From: Lethocerus indicus
Taxonomy: Eukaryota > Arthropoda > Insecta > Hemiptera > Belostomatidae
Direction of reading: 5' to 3'
Assembly: GCA_019843655.1 (NCBI GenBank)
Contig: JACDQD010000002.1
Span: 12,547,154-12,611,153, forward strand
Length of the DNA stretch: 64,000 nt
Shown: piece after piece, positions 1 to 14,271 of the stretch
Layout of the letters: the number at the start of each line of letters is the position of its first letter
Position numbering within the stretch: position 1 is the stretch's first letter
Notes under the pieces: generated by a model
The model's database searches: none
What the model saw: only the letters and a program-made list of their open reading frames with translations
Told to the model about the DNA's origin: nothing
Translations under genes and position numbers: made by a program

Positions 1-3000
1 CGGAAAAGTGCGGCAACGCGCTACCTCCACATTCTATCGAATTGCCAACTAGAATTTAAACATAAAAGCTTTCTAAATGTCTTATAATTATCACGAATGT
101 AGTTGATCTCAGATAATATCGCAAAATGGCTGACATTTACATAGATGGTTTGCTATATATCTTGTTGTTCAACTTTGTTTACTAAGTTTAGAACAGACGG
201 ACACATCAGAACTTCATCATCATCAAAGGAACTGTAACAATAAAATCGGGCTTCATAACTACGGTTAAATCTAAGTTGATCCTAAGAAGGTATCGGCCAC
301 GGTCTGTGTGGTTTATATAACACGCGCAATTATAATACTCATTCATCCAGTGACGGTTGCACCCAGTTCCTTTCGGATCCAATTCCAGAACTATTGTTAC
401 ACTGCATAACATTTCACGTGTACGTGTACGGATATCAAATTCGTTTACAAAAAACGTAATGTATTGTAAGTTCTATGACCGATTTATGAGAACTTTTTAA
501 CTAGTTCCACTCTCCGAGTTATCAGAATAATTCCACCGAGTGGAGAATAATAAGAGCCTCCAAGTGAGTGACAAACTCAAGAATTGAACGTCTGGAAATT
601 AATTGATGAACCACAACATGATTGCTCGACTTTGTGGGATGGACAGCCATGACCCTGTAACCCCGGGAACAGTCGCATTAAACCAAGATATAATCGAGAC
701 CAACATCTCGCCAGCCTGAAAGTCACAGTCATAATACAAGTTGAATGTACAGCTATACCCGACACAAATAAATCTACGAAAAACTGAAACATCGAAATAT
801 TATTTCCAAATTTAATTTAATCGGTAGGTCGCACACATACGCCCAATCAATTTAGCAATATACCCAGTTTCAGTATCTTAATGCTATTTGAAAATTATCC
901 AATTAGAACTGCCGTAGTTTTCAATATTTATATGTATACGTAGATAATCGGGGGTTCCATTCTGACTGACTTTATCCGAGGATCAGCTGTATTTTGAAGG
1001 AAAAGCCAGTTTTCAAGGCTATACCGGTCTTACACGCCTACATTTGAAACTCGGCAATCGATGGTCACTTAAAACTCCACCTTAAAAAAGCTGCCCACTC
1101 TCCCATCAGTTACGGCGGAGCAGTGGGCGCAGGGGCAAAATTCCTAGAACAAAATAGTCCTGGAAAGAGTTCTCAATAAAGGTAAAGAAATTCAAGCCAG
1201 AATAAACGGTGTGACCAGTCGTGAAAGTCGGGCCGATTTCAAGTGACGGCCTCGAGAGGTCGCCCCACGCGGTTCTGATATTTCGTCAACAATGGCCGGC
1301 AGAACGCGGCCAAATATGGTCGGCAAGACCGCACGCACGGGTTATTCTCGCCCGAAACAAACACCGACAACCTCGATTGAGACGTGGGTGTTGAAACGAT
1401 TCCCCTTTAAAATAGATGGTGATCTTCGACCCGCCCAGTGGCCTCCCTTCCTCCGCGTACTAAACCTTCTTACGGCCGGAAGCATTCACTACTCTGAGGT
1501 TTCATGTTAATTTCAATCTTAACAGAAGGGACAACTGTCGTATATAATGAGCCACTGTAACGCACAGAAAAGAAGTTACTAGATTGAGCAGTTAATATCG
1601 TAATGTAAAAGTTCATAGTTTTCTCTGAAGAATCCTTTTTCTATACCAACGATTAATCGAATTACTCATAAACTAATCTCTCGCATGCATTATATTTAGA
1701 GCCTTTCAGTAGAATCTATTGAAGGTCAAATATATTTTACTTTTTTACTTCCTTTATTATAAGCGAATACTTTTATTATTCGCGCCTATAATACACGCTT
1801 AATATGGCTTAAATTCACTAAGCAGAATGAAATTACCCTTAATAAATGGACCAATAAAATAATGTAAACTCGAAACTCATACATAGCTTTAGTGACACAA
1901 ATAAAAAGATAAGATAAGAAATTCCCTCTTCAGTAAAGAATTTTATGAATATATTTCTATTATGAAACAAAAGTGAGCTGAAATTTTTGCCTCCAGTCCT
2001 AAAAAAATACTTTACCTACCAGAGTTAATAACCAAAAAGGGTTTATCAGATACTGAAAGAACATACACTAAATGAGCTTTACTAAGTAAACACTTGAAGA
2101 AATAGGGCAACACACCTTTAGCGGAGAGTTTTTCCTATACCGGCTATTCTATATGAGCTAGTTTCCGGACTTCATGTAAATAATCCCCCGAGAATAAAAT
2201 AAAATATTTATTTCACATAAACCGCTTCAATTACGTTTAATTAAAATAATTTACAAAATAAGAAGAAATTCGATGACATTCTCAATTCAGTAATGATATC
2301 TGTACAATGTACCTAGCTACATTATTTTAATCAATACTTTAAGGTAAAATCCCTCAATTAATATTCCTTAAATACGCCTGAACAAATAATTATTTTCTTT
2401 ATGATATATACCCTCAGTACCAATGTTATTTAAATTTTGGTACGTTATGCAAGTTCGAGTGTGCAATGACCGGGAACGCTAAACATAACAACAAAAAACT
2501 GCGAACATGAAATTGTACAGATCACCGAAAGAACTTAGAAATCATTTACATTTAAAGACGCAGAACAAAAAAAGTTTCTAAAACAGGCCGCAGACTACTT
2601 AATGAACTGCATTAAATTCCCCTTCTTGTTCCGCTAAAATTTGTAGTTAACCAGAAGAAGTATGTGGAAACACCGCGAACTATCGATCCCTGGTTTTATT
2701 CCAGAATAAAAGGGGAATTTATTACAGTGGCAAGGGAGGTGTGCCAAGACGCCAGGGTTAGATAACAACATTTAGGCCGTTAAGGAACATTCGAGGACCG
2801 AACCCCTAATCACGTTAAACATAGCCTAAATGCCTGTTACTTTCTAGAAAGAAAGTACACATGAATGGGTATATCTGAGCAATGCTTCTGTTCGGTGTGC
2901 TGATGCATGGATAAGTTCTACGCTGATGAATTTCAACGTGAACCAGTCTAGATCCCATTACCTCCGAAATACCAGGTTTAGCTAGTATATTCTAAGGAAA

Positions 3001-6000
3001 TAATTTGAAGTTATGCCAAATTTCAATCCAATGTTTAACTTTGACACTTACATAAATAGGACAACTATAAATTATGAATGTCACACCCGGTAATTACACA
3101 ATTATAGTAATTTAATATAGGTACCGCTTAATCGTCCATTTCACGGCAATAAGCATTACTATTATTAAAAGTGATGGGGAAAACTGGGTGTCATGGAGGA
3201 ACGACGCAGCGCCACGTAATTTTTCCTCGTAAAGTCAGCGAGAATGATAATGCCATATAAAAGGAAGACGCCAGATTTAGTACCTCGGATCGCGGCTTCG
3301 CTGCGGACATTCTGGGAGCTTTAAAAAACCCGTTGGTGCGGTCATTTTATTCGCGGGTAATTAAAGAGACTAAGAGGAGAACGCATAATGGGCGATGGAA
3401 AAAGAATGCGACAAGAATTTGCGAACGACCTCCTCCCACCAACGCCCGGTCCGTCATAAGGAAAACAGAAAGGACGAGGAAAAAGAGAGAGGAGGAGGAA
3501 GAGGAGTAGAGAAAACCCGCCCAACACTTAATCACTTAACAATCAATATCACCCGAGGACGGTGCCCCCCTTCGACTCCCCATCATCCTTCGCCCATCAT
3601 CGTCCCTCCATACCCTCCAAAAGCGAAAAAGATGACACTCTTTATCGGCCGATGAACGGATTCAGCGCCCGAAAAACGCCTATATTATATATTTCGGGAC
3701 AGTAGACGAATTGATCCGCTGTTCAGTAAGGGAAAAATAATTCTATTTTATTGATATCCATTCTATTGAACTAAAAGACTCAATTTCGTGAATGTTAATT
3801 TAACTAGACGAGTGTTAAAACTGGACGGACCGAGATAAAGCGAGTGGCAGTAGTGAAGTATACACTAAGGGCAGCAGGGTAGGGTGTCTGCCGCACTACA
3901 CACAACATTGAATAACCAGAGAGATAAAAAAGGAATTTCGTTTGAAAATCCAGCTCAATCCAACAATTAAACCGTGACCGCTATCTAACATTACAGTTTA
4001 GTCAAATATTAACTTTCGCGTTATATCAGATAACTTCGCTATTCACTGCACGCTAGACTCTCAACCGTCGCACGTAAATCAACTGAAGTCGAACGTTTCC
4101 GAAAAAGAGCAATAAGTGACGAGGGATTAATACTATGAATCGCGTCCGCTCATCGAGACACCGGATACAGTTCGTGAAAATGTGTGTCATAGTAATAACG
4201 GAATGATTATGTAAAAATATGAGCTTTCCCAAGAGACATTATCGGATACTATCCGTAGCAACTCCTTCGACCTTATCAATCACACCAAACGAATCATTAT
4301 AGTTTCAACGATAAAACAAACCTCAGGCACAAGTTAGTCAGCTAATCGGTTACAGTGTTTCTGCAGTTCGTTAACTGATAATTCCACGGTTCCTCGATAC
4401 ATAGGTTTATACACAACCAAATGAAAAACCTAAGTTAATGGCAAATAAACAAAATGCAGCTTCCAAGGCGAGACTTGTTCATTGTAATCGCAACATGGAG
4501 AGAGAGCCAACGCGAGAAAGGCGAGATTGATAAGTGCCCATGGATGTCCCGATTATGTGACGCAGTAGGCAGTATTTTGGGTTATCTCCAAGCTAATCTG
4601 TCGCACACAGTTAGTCGGAGACGTCGCTTCCATTGCAGAGTTGGACAAAGATTTATCGCCTACCACACAAGAGGCACGGGCCTTTACACGAGTTATGAAG
4701 ATTTGAAAAGGGTTCGAGCACGATCCCCCAGTTAAATTTAATTCGTAATTTTCAAATGGCGTCGAGCAGAATAATTTCTGCAACAAAGAGAACGCGGGAT
4801 GATAATTAGGATAAAATAGTATAAAAGGGGTAAATAGTGAAAAAAAATCCGAATGGTAATCTGAATTATTAAATTGAGAAACACTATATGCTGCCCTTCT
4901 TAGAAAACATTAATAAGTATTTTAAGCATTTTAAAAGTTATAAATTGCCGCCGAGTGGAATCGAACCAGCAAAAGACACGCTCTCTAAAAGTATTGATTA
5001 TACCAGCCCCATTTAGACCGTGGCCGAATAAATCAATTGATTTCAAAACAAATCGTAGCGGCTAAGTTAAACTACGCCGCCAAAAAAGAAAGGTGTCAAA
5101 AACTCAACGAGTTCTTTCAAAGGACAGAGCATCGCTAAACATCAAATTCGTTTACGAATAAATAAGTCTTCGTGCCTCGACCACTTATCAACTACCACAC
5201 TTTTCTGGCTATTAAAAATGCTCATTATCCGAGCGTCAAGCCACTACCGAAAAAGAGTAGGGAAGGGGGGAGAGGCCGATAACAAGAGTATTGTGGACGG
5301 TCTAAGGATGGACGAGGGAGATGGGAAGGGGGAGAAGGATTGTTAGAGATGAGGGTCCAGAGGGATGGTGGTGCCGGCGGTCTGACGGGCGCCCCGACGC
5401 CAGGGTGGCGGGCGCCCCCGGCTCCGCTCCTCTCAGTCGATAGCGTCCCGACGCCCAAAGCCAGCCACCCCCACCCCCACCCGCTCCCTCAGTTTTATTG
5501 TCGGCTCCGTCTACTGTGCCCGGGCCGCGGCAATTTATCGCCACCCCGTCCAAACTACCCCTTCCGACCGACTCCGACGTGTTTACCGAAAGCCTCTCCC
5601 ATACCGAAGCCTCTCACTACACGCTTTTATTATGCTACCGACCGGATCCACACCACACGACCGAAAAAGGTCCGTCCTCCCTTTCCTTTCTCGTTTGGAC
5701 CTTCTTTCTGCAAAACAAGGCGCGATTTACTTTTTACTCGGAATTAAAGTAATCCGCATATCCGTTTTACTCGGAAATCCATCTTATTGTCGAGAAGAAC
5801 AGGCAACTTTTCTTATCTAGCATAATAAGTAATTATTGCGACGAATGCGATAATCTGTCCTTAAATTATCCGACTTAAAACTTCTATAGTATATGAGGGA
5901 AACATACATATTATCATTCAAACGGGAATGCTGTAATAGAAAGATATAATAAATCATACAAAATTACTACACTCCATGTATATTGTGTTTTTTAAATGGT

Positions 6001-6600
6001 GATATCGTGATGTCTATTAGACGAATTTTATCATTACTATCACTAATTTCTCCGATTTATCGAAACATTCTATCTGAGCGTGTAGGATTGTACATTGACG
6101 AGTGTGTACTACGTATAGATCGAGTTTAAACTAATATCTCTTAACGAAATCCAGGGACCAGCCCATGCACTAAATACCGTAATGGAATACGCATTATTAT
6201 TCGTAATTAAGTTACGGTGTAATGTAAAAATAACTGTGCAAGAAAAATAAGTGCGAGTTTAAGGAATAACAATTGTGATTCCGATCACAATTAACGATAA
6301 TAAGCACTGTCACACCCACACAACATTATCAAGTGACTTCAGAGGTATGTAGAATATCGGCCTTAGGGAAATAAAACGACCCAGCAGTGTTGGATATCGT
6401 CACCGATTATAATGAAGGGCAATGACCATAAATTTACAACAGGAAAAACTTTCTCCGATCCCATATCAGAGCATTGGGAGCAACTTAAAATGCTGAGGGA
6501 ACAAAATTACACCCCAGTGCAATATAACTGTTTATGGCAAGGGTCCCAACAGCAATAAGCATTTTTACAGTGACTCATTTAACATTCAACCATTTATTAT
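1..6600. other. Intergenic DNA, no recognisable gene
   Basis: No reading frame here has a recognisable domain or a consistent exon structure. Open frames up to about 135 codons sit in GC-rich or purine/pyrimidine-skewed patches (about 3,390-3,660 and 5,230-5,610), overlap on both strands, and look like composition artefacts. CpG is frequent throughout, unlike the block that starts near 6,600. The one structured item I see is the tRNA-like sequence near 5.0 kb. Confidence 0.5.
4951..5030 (-). repeat. tRNA-like sequence, probable SINE head relic
   Basis: On the minus strand, 4967-4957 reads GGTTCGATTCC, a perfect Pol III B box. About 33 nt upstream is GGGGCTGGTATAATC, which aligns with the D-arm/A-box part of a tRNA, so the spacing is tRNA-like. 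The T stem and acceptor stem do not pair well, so this is not a functional tRNA gene. A tRNA-derived SINE head or old tRNA pseudogene is the likeliest reading. Confidence 0.4.
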
Positions 6601-9230
6601 TATATTATGCATATTCTGGTTTCATCATTCTTTTTCTAAGATTTCTAAAATTTTCAGATTGATGAATCAAGTGCTTATTGGTGAAAGCTCAATTGCGTTA
6701 TATAAGTACTGAGCAAAATAAATTATAAATCTGTTGCCTAATCAAATGCATAAATACTGATATTAGATTGGTGGTTTCAGAAGTTCTTCAGGTCTTAGAA
6801 TAGACAATACTTAATATCCATACATTTTCCTTCATATTAGGCAACCATGAAACTGAATTAAATACCATTTATTCAAGAAATATGACTGGCAATGGCACAT
6901 GGAAAATGGACCTATGGTAGTATTCAGAGAACTAAAAAAATTACAGCCTGAATTTAGAACTACAATGAATTAGTTGAGCAACAAAATGAGTGAATTGCAC
7001 TATATGAATTAACTCAGAATCATCAATTTTACCGATCTTCAGGTACCAAGAAGAATATATGAATAAAGATACACAAAATACATAGTACAAAATACAATTT
7101 TAAAAGTACATATTGCGATAATCAACATACATAAAAAAAATGTATGAAGCAAATAGTTTCAAGGTCAAAAACAAACTGCATAAAGCATGCATTATATAAA
7201 AGAAACAGAACTAAGTAATAATTAGGAAATATGAATTTTATTTACAAACTAAAGTTAAATTGTATTGAGTTTTGACCCATGAACTAAAAAATAAAAAAGA
7301 AGAATTGCTATTAACCTGTAATTCAATGTTAGAAAGGACAAGACCTGTTTATAATATTAGTAAATACCAAACCAAATTTATATAAAATAATAAATATAAC
7401 TTACAATTATATATTCTTTTATTTGTTTAATGCATCCAAATTATGCATTGGACATCCAAATCTTCCAGTGTTTAAGTCAAACCTAAAAAACAATAAGTTC
7501 ATAATACAATAACACTGTTTATCTAAATCATAATATAAATATTATTGGTAATTATGAGTAGGTAAGGGCTAATAAGTCAGAAATATTAAATTGGATAAGT
7601 GAAACATATCACTGTACTTAAGAAGTAGTGTGCTGTTAATATTAAATATAAATAATATATAATGGTGTAACATGATAAGGAAGTTATGTGAATAAAGAAT
7701 ATTACAATGAGTACAATTTTATCAGCCAATTAATATAACAAAAGCCAAAAGTATAACAACATTAACACCATTAGTAGCAGATATCTATTCCGTAAAAATG
7801 CTAGCTTATTCCCCAATTTTAAAAATTTAAAAGATCTTAAAATTATTTTTAAATTTTTCATATTAATGTGATAAGGATAAGATTGAACTATAACAGTCTG
7901 CCACATCTAAATATAAAGTCAACATGCCTAAAAAATCAGAGGAAGTGGAAAGATATAAATATAACTGTACCTACAGTATAGCATCATAGATATTGATAAC
8001 CACACGGCCTTCAGAAAAAGGAAAATGTTGATATTTAGAAAAGTACTAAAATAACATTTGATATTTTAAAAATAATGAAGAATTAAACACAGAAGCAATA
8101 TGATGAATAAATAACAACTAATTTAACATAAGAATTATTGATTTAACATATCTCAGTAAACTGTTTACTCTGTTGATTAGTTCATAAGTATATTACTAAG
8201 AAAACTCAATACACATCAGTCATATAATGAAAAGAGAAGTGAAATGATAATTCAAAATTATGTCATATGAATAAGAGCCTATATTTAAAGTTACTAAGAA
8301 GAGAGCAAAGTGCACACACTACAATCATTGAGTACAGAATGAATAAGGTCAGAGATATATTTCAAATAAAATAAAACAGCTCAATGCCCGTAATAGAACA
8401 CAAAGTTATACCAAACGAGAAGTATTAAAACAACCTAAATACCTAATGGGATGTATATATTGAAATGAAATGGTTTTTAATATGTGATTTCAAATTCATG
8501 TTCATCCTAATTACCATGAGATTTATTAAAAAACATTACACATTGCATTATGGAAGGAGATAAGAATAACTGGAAAAGAATAAAGTACTGTGTAGCCAGT
8601 ATTATTAATGAATTTGAGGAGACCATATCACTTTCAATGCACCAAGCTATAAGGAAAGCGGAACAAACATCCACTTCTGCAGAAATTCACGTGAACCACA
8701 TTACAGCACATAATTAAGGTTTACATTTTCTATGGAACAGCCCAATGAACAACAGAGACATAAATCTGAGTTTTAATGTTATAATGGTTTTAAAGTTAGT
8801 TAATGAAAGGTCAAAATATGAACCTTCTCATAACCTCTATGCAAAAATTATCTGTAAATAAAGGCAACAAAGATGCTTATTTATTAACTTACACTCAATC
8901 TATAAATATTGCACTTTTATTCACACTGGGTACAAAGAAATGAAAGCAGTAACAAGAGATTCACTTTAAGAAGTATGTATATGCACAGGTTAGTTACAGC
9001 ATGGAGTAAGTCTTAAAGCTATTATGTACGGGATAACTAGCCCAAATTCTCCTTGCTTATACTTAAATTGGTAAATAAACCCGTAAATGTAGACAATCAT
9101 AAGAATTTCAAAGTAAGAAAAATCAATACTGGTGCCAAAGAAAATTTAGAAATTCCACATAAAATATCATAGAGATAAGACTTATAATTTAAGACATACC
9201 AATTAATCTTTCAAAGTAATCGCTTGTCAA
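6600..9230. other. AT-rich, CpG-depleted block, probably a transcribed gene body
   Basis: By eye I count only about a dozen CpG dinucleotides in some 2.6 kb, several-fold fewer than base composition predicts. The flanking DNA is CpG-normal. The same depletion covers the AGMO exon cluster and the 56-59 kb gene region, so this block may also be a gene body on the minus strand. A possible last exon is 7419-7482 (minus): a good acceptor at 7484-7483, 20 sense codons, TAA, then AATAAA overlapping the stop. It could join in frame to a 34-nt segment at 7975-8008. No family is recognised and the exon calls are weak. Confidence 0.35.
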
Positions 9231-9239
9231 TATAATAGT

Positions 9240-9660
9240 GTAAGTCGAATAAGAACATATAAAGTCTGAAATGGCCGTCCCAAAAACATTACAAAGCTCC
9301 ATCTGCGCACTAAAAGTCGATAAAATCCCATATCTGCCATATAGAAAGGGACAACACACATATAACATATAATACTTCCTATTGAATTAAATGACACATA
9401 CCTTAAAATAAAAAATCAAAACAAAATAACAGAAATATCGATGTTCAAACCAACCGAAACTAGACGATACACACCCTGCTTTAATCGAGACCCCACTACT
9501 ACCGATGACGTCATACACTACAAATAGTTAGGGAGTTTTTACTAACTTTTTCTACTGAAGTTTGACTCGGATTTGTTCGCTATATCACCTTGTCGACATA
9601 TTCTTTCTTGTTTAATACACATTTGAGTGATACACAAAAGTGATGCCAATTTTGCATTGG
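9240..9660. promoter_or_regulatory. CpG-retaining, promoter-like segment with a CRE
   Basis: This roughly 400-bp stretch keeps about a dozen CpGs between two CpG-depleted blocks, as expected of an unmethylated promoter. It contains a perfect CRE palindrome, TGACGTCA, at 9506-9513. A minus-strand GTATGT donor lies near 9,402, which would suit a leftward transcript. The position between two depleted blocks suggests a bidirectional promoter. No TATA box or clear coding start was assigned. Confidence 0.35.
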
Positions 9661-9699
9661 AGTCAGACCGCCCACACTATTTTTCTCAATGCATTAACA

Positions 9700-11870
9700 T
9701 GTGCATCCCAAAGTTTCTTAATGCATGACGGATTACAATAATTTTAAGTAATTGACAAAAAAATTACTATTGAATTAAGATATTTTTAACCAACAACATA
9801 CAGAGTAAATTATGTAAATTTACTTACTAATTTAGTAATGTAGTAAAATATGAATGGCAACATTAAGAATTCATACTTTCCAGATTCTTTAGACAATTGT
9901 GTGTGTCTTTAGATAATTATTAGATAACTATGTTTATTTTGTTTAAATTCTGTCCCCCAAGTTAGTGCATCATCACTTACAATTTTGTGTGTGTGTGTGT
10001 GTGTATGTATATATATAAATATGTATATATATATAATAGTGTAGGCAATAAATTTCTAAACTGGTTATATTCTAAATACCCCTCACAGGAGTCAAAATAA
10101 TATGTTAAAATAAATTAGTTTATTATCCAAACAATATCTTAGATAAACTGCTGTGGATTTTATGAACTTAAGTATTTTATTAGATGATAATATGTTTCCT
10201 ATTATATCAGTAGTATCTTATATAGAAATTCCAAGTAATGATGTAATCACAGTTCAATGAGTATTTAAGTAAGTTATACAAATTTTTAACAAAACAAATC
10301 CTGTGCTATTAATGAAATATAGATGTATGTATATCAGATGTATATATACTTTATTCATGTTGCTCATCTTAAGTGTTGACTGTAATTCATAATAACACTT
10401 TCCAGCAAATGTTTTGCGATTTGGCAGTAAATTTCATAGTATATTAACATACTAAATTACCAATTAAAAATAACAAAATTTATACTAATGTTTATAAGTT
10501 TAAACGTTAGTTAGTGTTTATAAGTCTTAATACTTGATATAAATAAAATATATATTATTCATCATATTATTAAAAATATAATAAGGATAAAATGAAATGT
10601 TTGTAATCCCATTCAATATTTGCATGTATGAGAAACATATTAAATTAAAACTCTTTTTTATTCGATGCATGGATTTATTGGGGTATACTTTTGAAATACC
10701 CTATTTTTTTGGGGTACATTTTTTAAAAATGATTTCAACTTAAATATTGAAATGTTTAAAACTTTCTGTTAAAATGTTAAATGACAATCTGATAAAAGGT
10801 CAAAACCAGTACTTCTAATACTTTAATACTAGAAGTACAGAAACAAATACAATAATATATATAAAACTACAATATCTCAATTTTATGATCCATAAATAAC
10901 TATAAGTAACTCTCAGATTTATCCATAAATTTTTTACAGTCTTATTTACAGTCAAATTTGGATTGCTGTGAATAGAGCTTTTTTTGCAATGATGTGGTAG
11001 TGATGTTGCATTGTTCCTGTAAAACAAGGCCTATTAGAATTGAAGAGTGCAAATATGAGATATGAAAATCTGAGATCTTACAAATTCATTAAATCATCAA
11101 TTCATTAAATTAGAAATTTATATTGTAAAAGATGGATTATTTATTTCCATTCATGATGAAGGAAATAGTGATAGTGAACTTAATATTAGACAAGAAGTAT
11201 TTCATACATATAGTTACATAGATAAGATTTTAATTAGTAAGTAATTTGATAAATCTGATATTTATTAATGAAATTTTTGAATAAAATATTTTTCTTATTG
11301 TTGAGAATGCTGATTCCATAGAGGAGAAAAATATGCATCTATGGGCTTGGACCTATTTCAGGTTTTTTACTTTCGTCTTTAGTAATTGGTAAATGAAAAT
11401 CTACCAGTCTTGTCTTAGAGTTGTATTTCATAGGGCATGATTTACAGACATTACTGCCTGAACAATACCAAAGCATTTTGCTATTGTAGTGGACACTGTT
11501 CCTTTAAAGTTTCCTGGTAAGCAACCAGCAAACTTAATATCACCAGCACCACTGTATCTGAAATACTGCATCCAACTACTTTGTGATAGCGAGAGGCCAA
11601 AACTAATTCAACATCAAATCAAACTAGAATTATGATATCAGACTGTAAGATGTTTATGGGGAGTTCTAAAAAGGTCTGGAATATAATCACTCATCTAATT
11701 CACATTCTAACAATTGTCAGTAACGTTTTGTTAGTAAAACACTTGTCAGCTGCTGCTAAAACATTTGAAACTAGTACTGCAATTACCTTTTAATGATAGA
11801 AAACAGATCTATAAAACGTGTGACGATACTCAATTGGAGTAGAGGAAATATCACTGTGATACAAGCATCA
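9700..11870. other. Second AT-rich, CpG-depleted block with coding-like remnants
   Basis: CpG is again rare, and normal density returns abruptly near 11,870. The block carries a (GT)n/(TA)n microsatellite at 9985-10036. On the minus strand at 11,428-11,607 there is an open, coding-looking stretch (core YSGAGDIKFAGCLPG). A second overlapping frame at about 11,339-11,455 includes FHLPITKDES. The overlap suggests a spliced exon pair or a frameshifted pseudogene. Family not recognised. Confidence 0.3.
9985..10036. repeat. (GT)n/(TA)n microsatellite
   Basis: About nine GT units pass into TATGTATATATATA and a short imperfect TA tract. Confidence 0.85.
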
Positions 11871-14247
11871 AATTTGCGGCGTTGTTTACATTGAAATTAA
11901 ATAGTAAAAACCGCTTAATTAACAGTAAATATTAATTTAAACATTAAATTTTTATTCGTGTAAATAAATTATCTCAGATGTTAACAGTTCGTAAAAAAAT
12001 GCTCGGAATTTACCTAAATGCAAAATTTGTTTAAATACAGTTTTACAGCTGGGACCTTTAACTGAGTTGAATTCCTTATCTGAAATTACGCCTCACTAAC
12101 TAATTAATTCTCTCAATCGAAAGTTTAAGCCCACTGCATAATACCATCACTAATATAACAAATTTACTTTACTAGGACTTGTTTTTATATTAACCTATCC
12201 CGTAAGAATGACCACTTTTCAATTCTATTACACTTTTCAACTGTATGTAGCTACCGGTATAAAAGATACTTTTTAAGTGGCTTATTCCATGATCGGTGAT
12301 TCAGAAGGTTGGAAGCGGAGCTTCCTCTGTTTGGTCAGTCTGAAGCGTATAATTAGCTCGGGGGGAGGTAACATGTCTGGCACTAACATCGGGCATCTAT
12401 CCGAAGTTAATTTCAGTAATATCTCAACAGAGAATTACCTTTCTTATTTATCAAACGGCCTGAATTTAAATATAAACAACAAAATCGTATGCATTATCGC
12501 TAAAATTAATATGTGCCCTATTAATTAATATGTGCACATCAAACCCACTATTGTATATATAATTCTATATCTATAACCTAAGTGTAATATACTGACGGAA
12601 TGCCATTGATAATGGCGAGAAGCCGAAATCGCTAGACTGGTAGAAAATTAGTGACGCATGTACGCATGCAGATTGCCGATTGTACACAACCACGCAAGTT
12701 TGATTTTGTAATTGAACTCACGTTTTTACAACGTAAAATGATATAAGAAAACGTTCATTCCTTTTGAATACTGGAATCGACTTGGCAAACCCCATAATAG
12801 TGAAGACAGGATGCAACAAAAAAAAGTGACATACCTCACTAATTATTATTGGAATGCCACTATCAACGAGGAGAGAAAAGCGAAACTGACGTAGCATAGA
12901 ACTAGGTAGGCGAGTGGAAATAGAATATCGCAAGAGTAATAGCATGTTTTTATAAAATGTTAATGAATAATGTTATTAATCTTTTAAACTAGAACTTATG
13001 CACATTGTTGTTGCCAAATTTTTTAATCGACCCATGATCGATTCAGTAAAAAATGGTGAAGAATAGTAACATTGTGCTAAACTGGAGGCTGGGTTTAGTC
13101 ATCCCGAAATTGAAGATGGGGCGCGAGTAAGGGAGCGGGCAATGGGCTGTAAACCGGAAGCCGGCTAGAGGCGGAAAAGGGAGACTCCGGCGTGACGGAG
13201 GACATCGCCGTTAAGAAGAATCTCTGGGCAGGAAATGACGTGGACAGAGTATGCCCCTCGCTATCAATCAAACGGGCCCCACCGAGATAGAGGCGCATTG
13301 TTGCTCCATTTTGTGTATCCATACAGTCACCGTGCTACAAATGGTCGGACGTCCCCCGACCCATTGTCTCATCCATGCTCCTTCTGTCAGGGAAGAAGAG
13401 CACGTGTCATTTGTACCTCCAATCCTCCCTTCTCCCACCGACGAAATTCATTATAGTTTTACCCCGAGTTAGTATTGAATGGCGCATTCGGTTCACTAAG
13501 ACAGTTTTTATAAATGACGCGCGAATATTATTATTATTTGTATATCGTTTTTCGATCTACTATGTGTATTTATTGAAAATAAAGTTATTTGTATTTGTAC
13601 CGACTTCATGAACTGTGAGCCTTCAAACCGGCGCATTCCGACACGTGGTATGTTTCAGTGATTAGTTCACTGTAATACAGATATGGTATCCCTTCTATGT
13701 TAAATATTTACAAATCATTATGAATTTTCAATGATTGAAGTTTTTTTTTGTAAACTGAATGAAACACAAGATATACTATAATCTCTTTTTCATAATATTT
13801 TTAGTAGTAACGCCTTAACTAAGCTGAATTATAAATGGGGACAGAAAATAGCCTGGAACATTTAGAAATTTTCTCTATAAAACACAATTATTATTATATT
13901 TCATCCAGCGTAAGGACAGATTGTTTAATCTACAAAGTTCAATTTCTGCTGGATCCTTTCTTTTATTCTAACGCCGTAATACTTCCATCCCATTCTAATT
14001 CCGAAAACCGAACAAAGGTATCAATGATTAATTAATGAATGTCCATATGACTAGAGGAATGTTGTAAACATTTGTTTTAATGTTAAGCCTACGCGATTAC
14101 TCTTTACAGTTCCCTCCCAATTAAAAGGGAGGCACTGCAGTAAATTTCATATAGCCCTCGAATTATCAGTAATAAAAGACGACCGAGAGCAATGAAACTA
14201 GGGCCGGCCCTTATTAAACAACTTAGCAATTAATTCAAACCACTTCC

Positions 14248-14271
14248 AATCGTTAAGATCGCTTAACGATT
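14248..14271. repeat. Short perfect inverted repeat
   Basis: Arms AATCGTTAA and TTAACGATT are separated by GATCGC. The surrounding 200 bp hold several homeodomain-type AT cores. This may be a paired-factor binding site or chance; no gene is adjacent. Confidence 0.6.

Noticed and set aside
5302..5820. Proline/arginine-rich overlapping frames
   Set aside because: The patch is GC-rich and open on both strands, with no domain or splice consistency.
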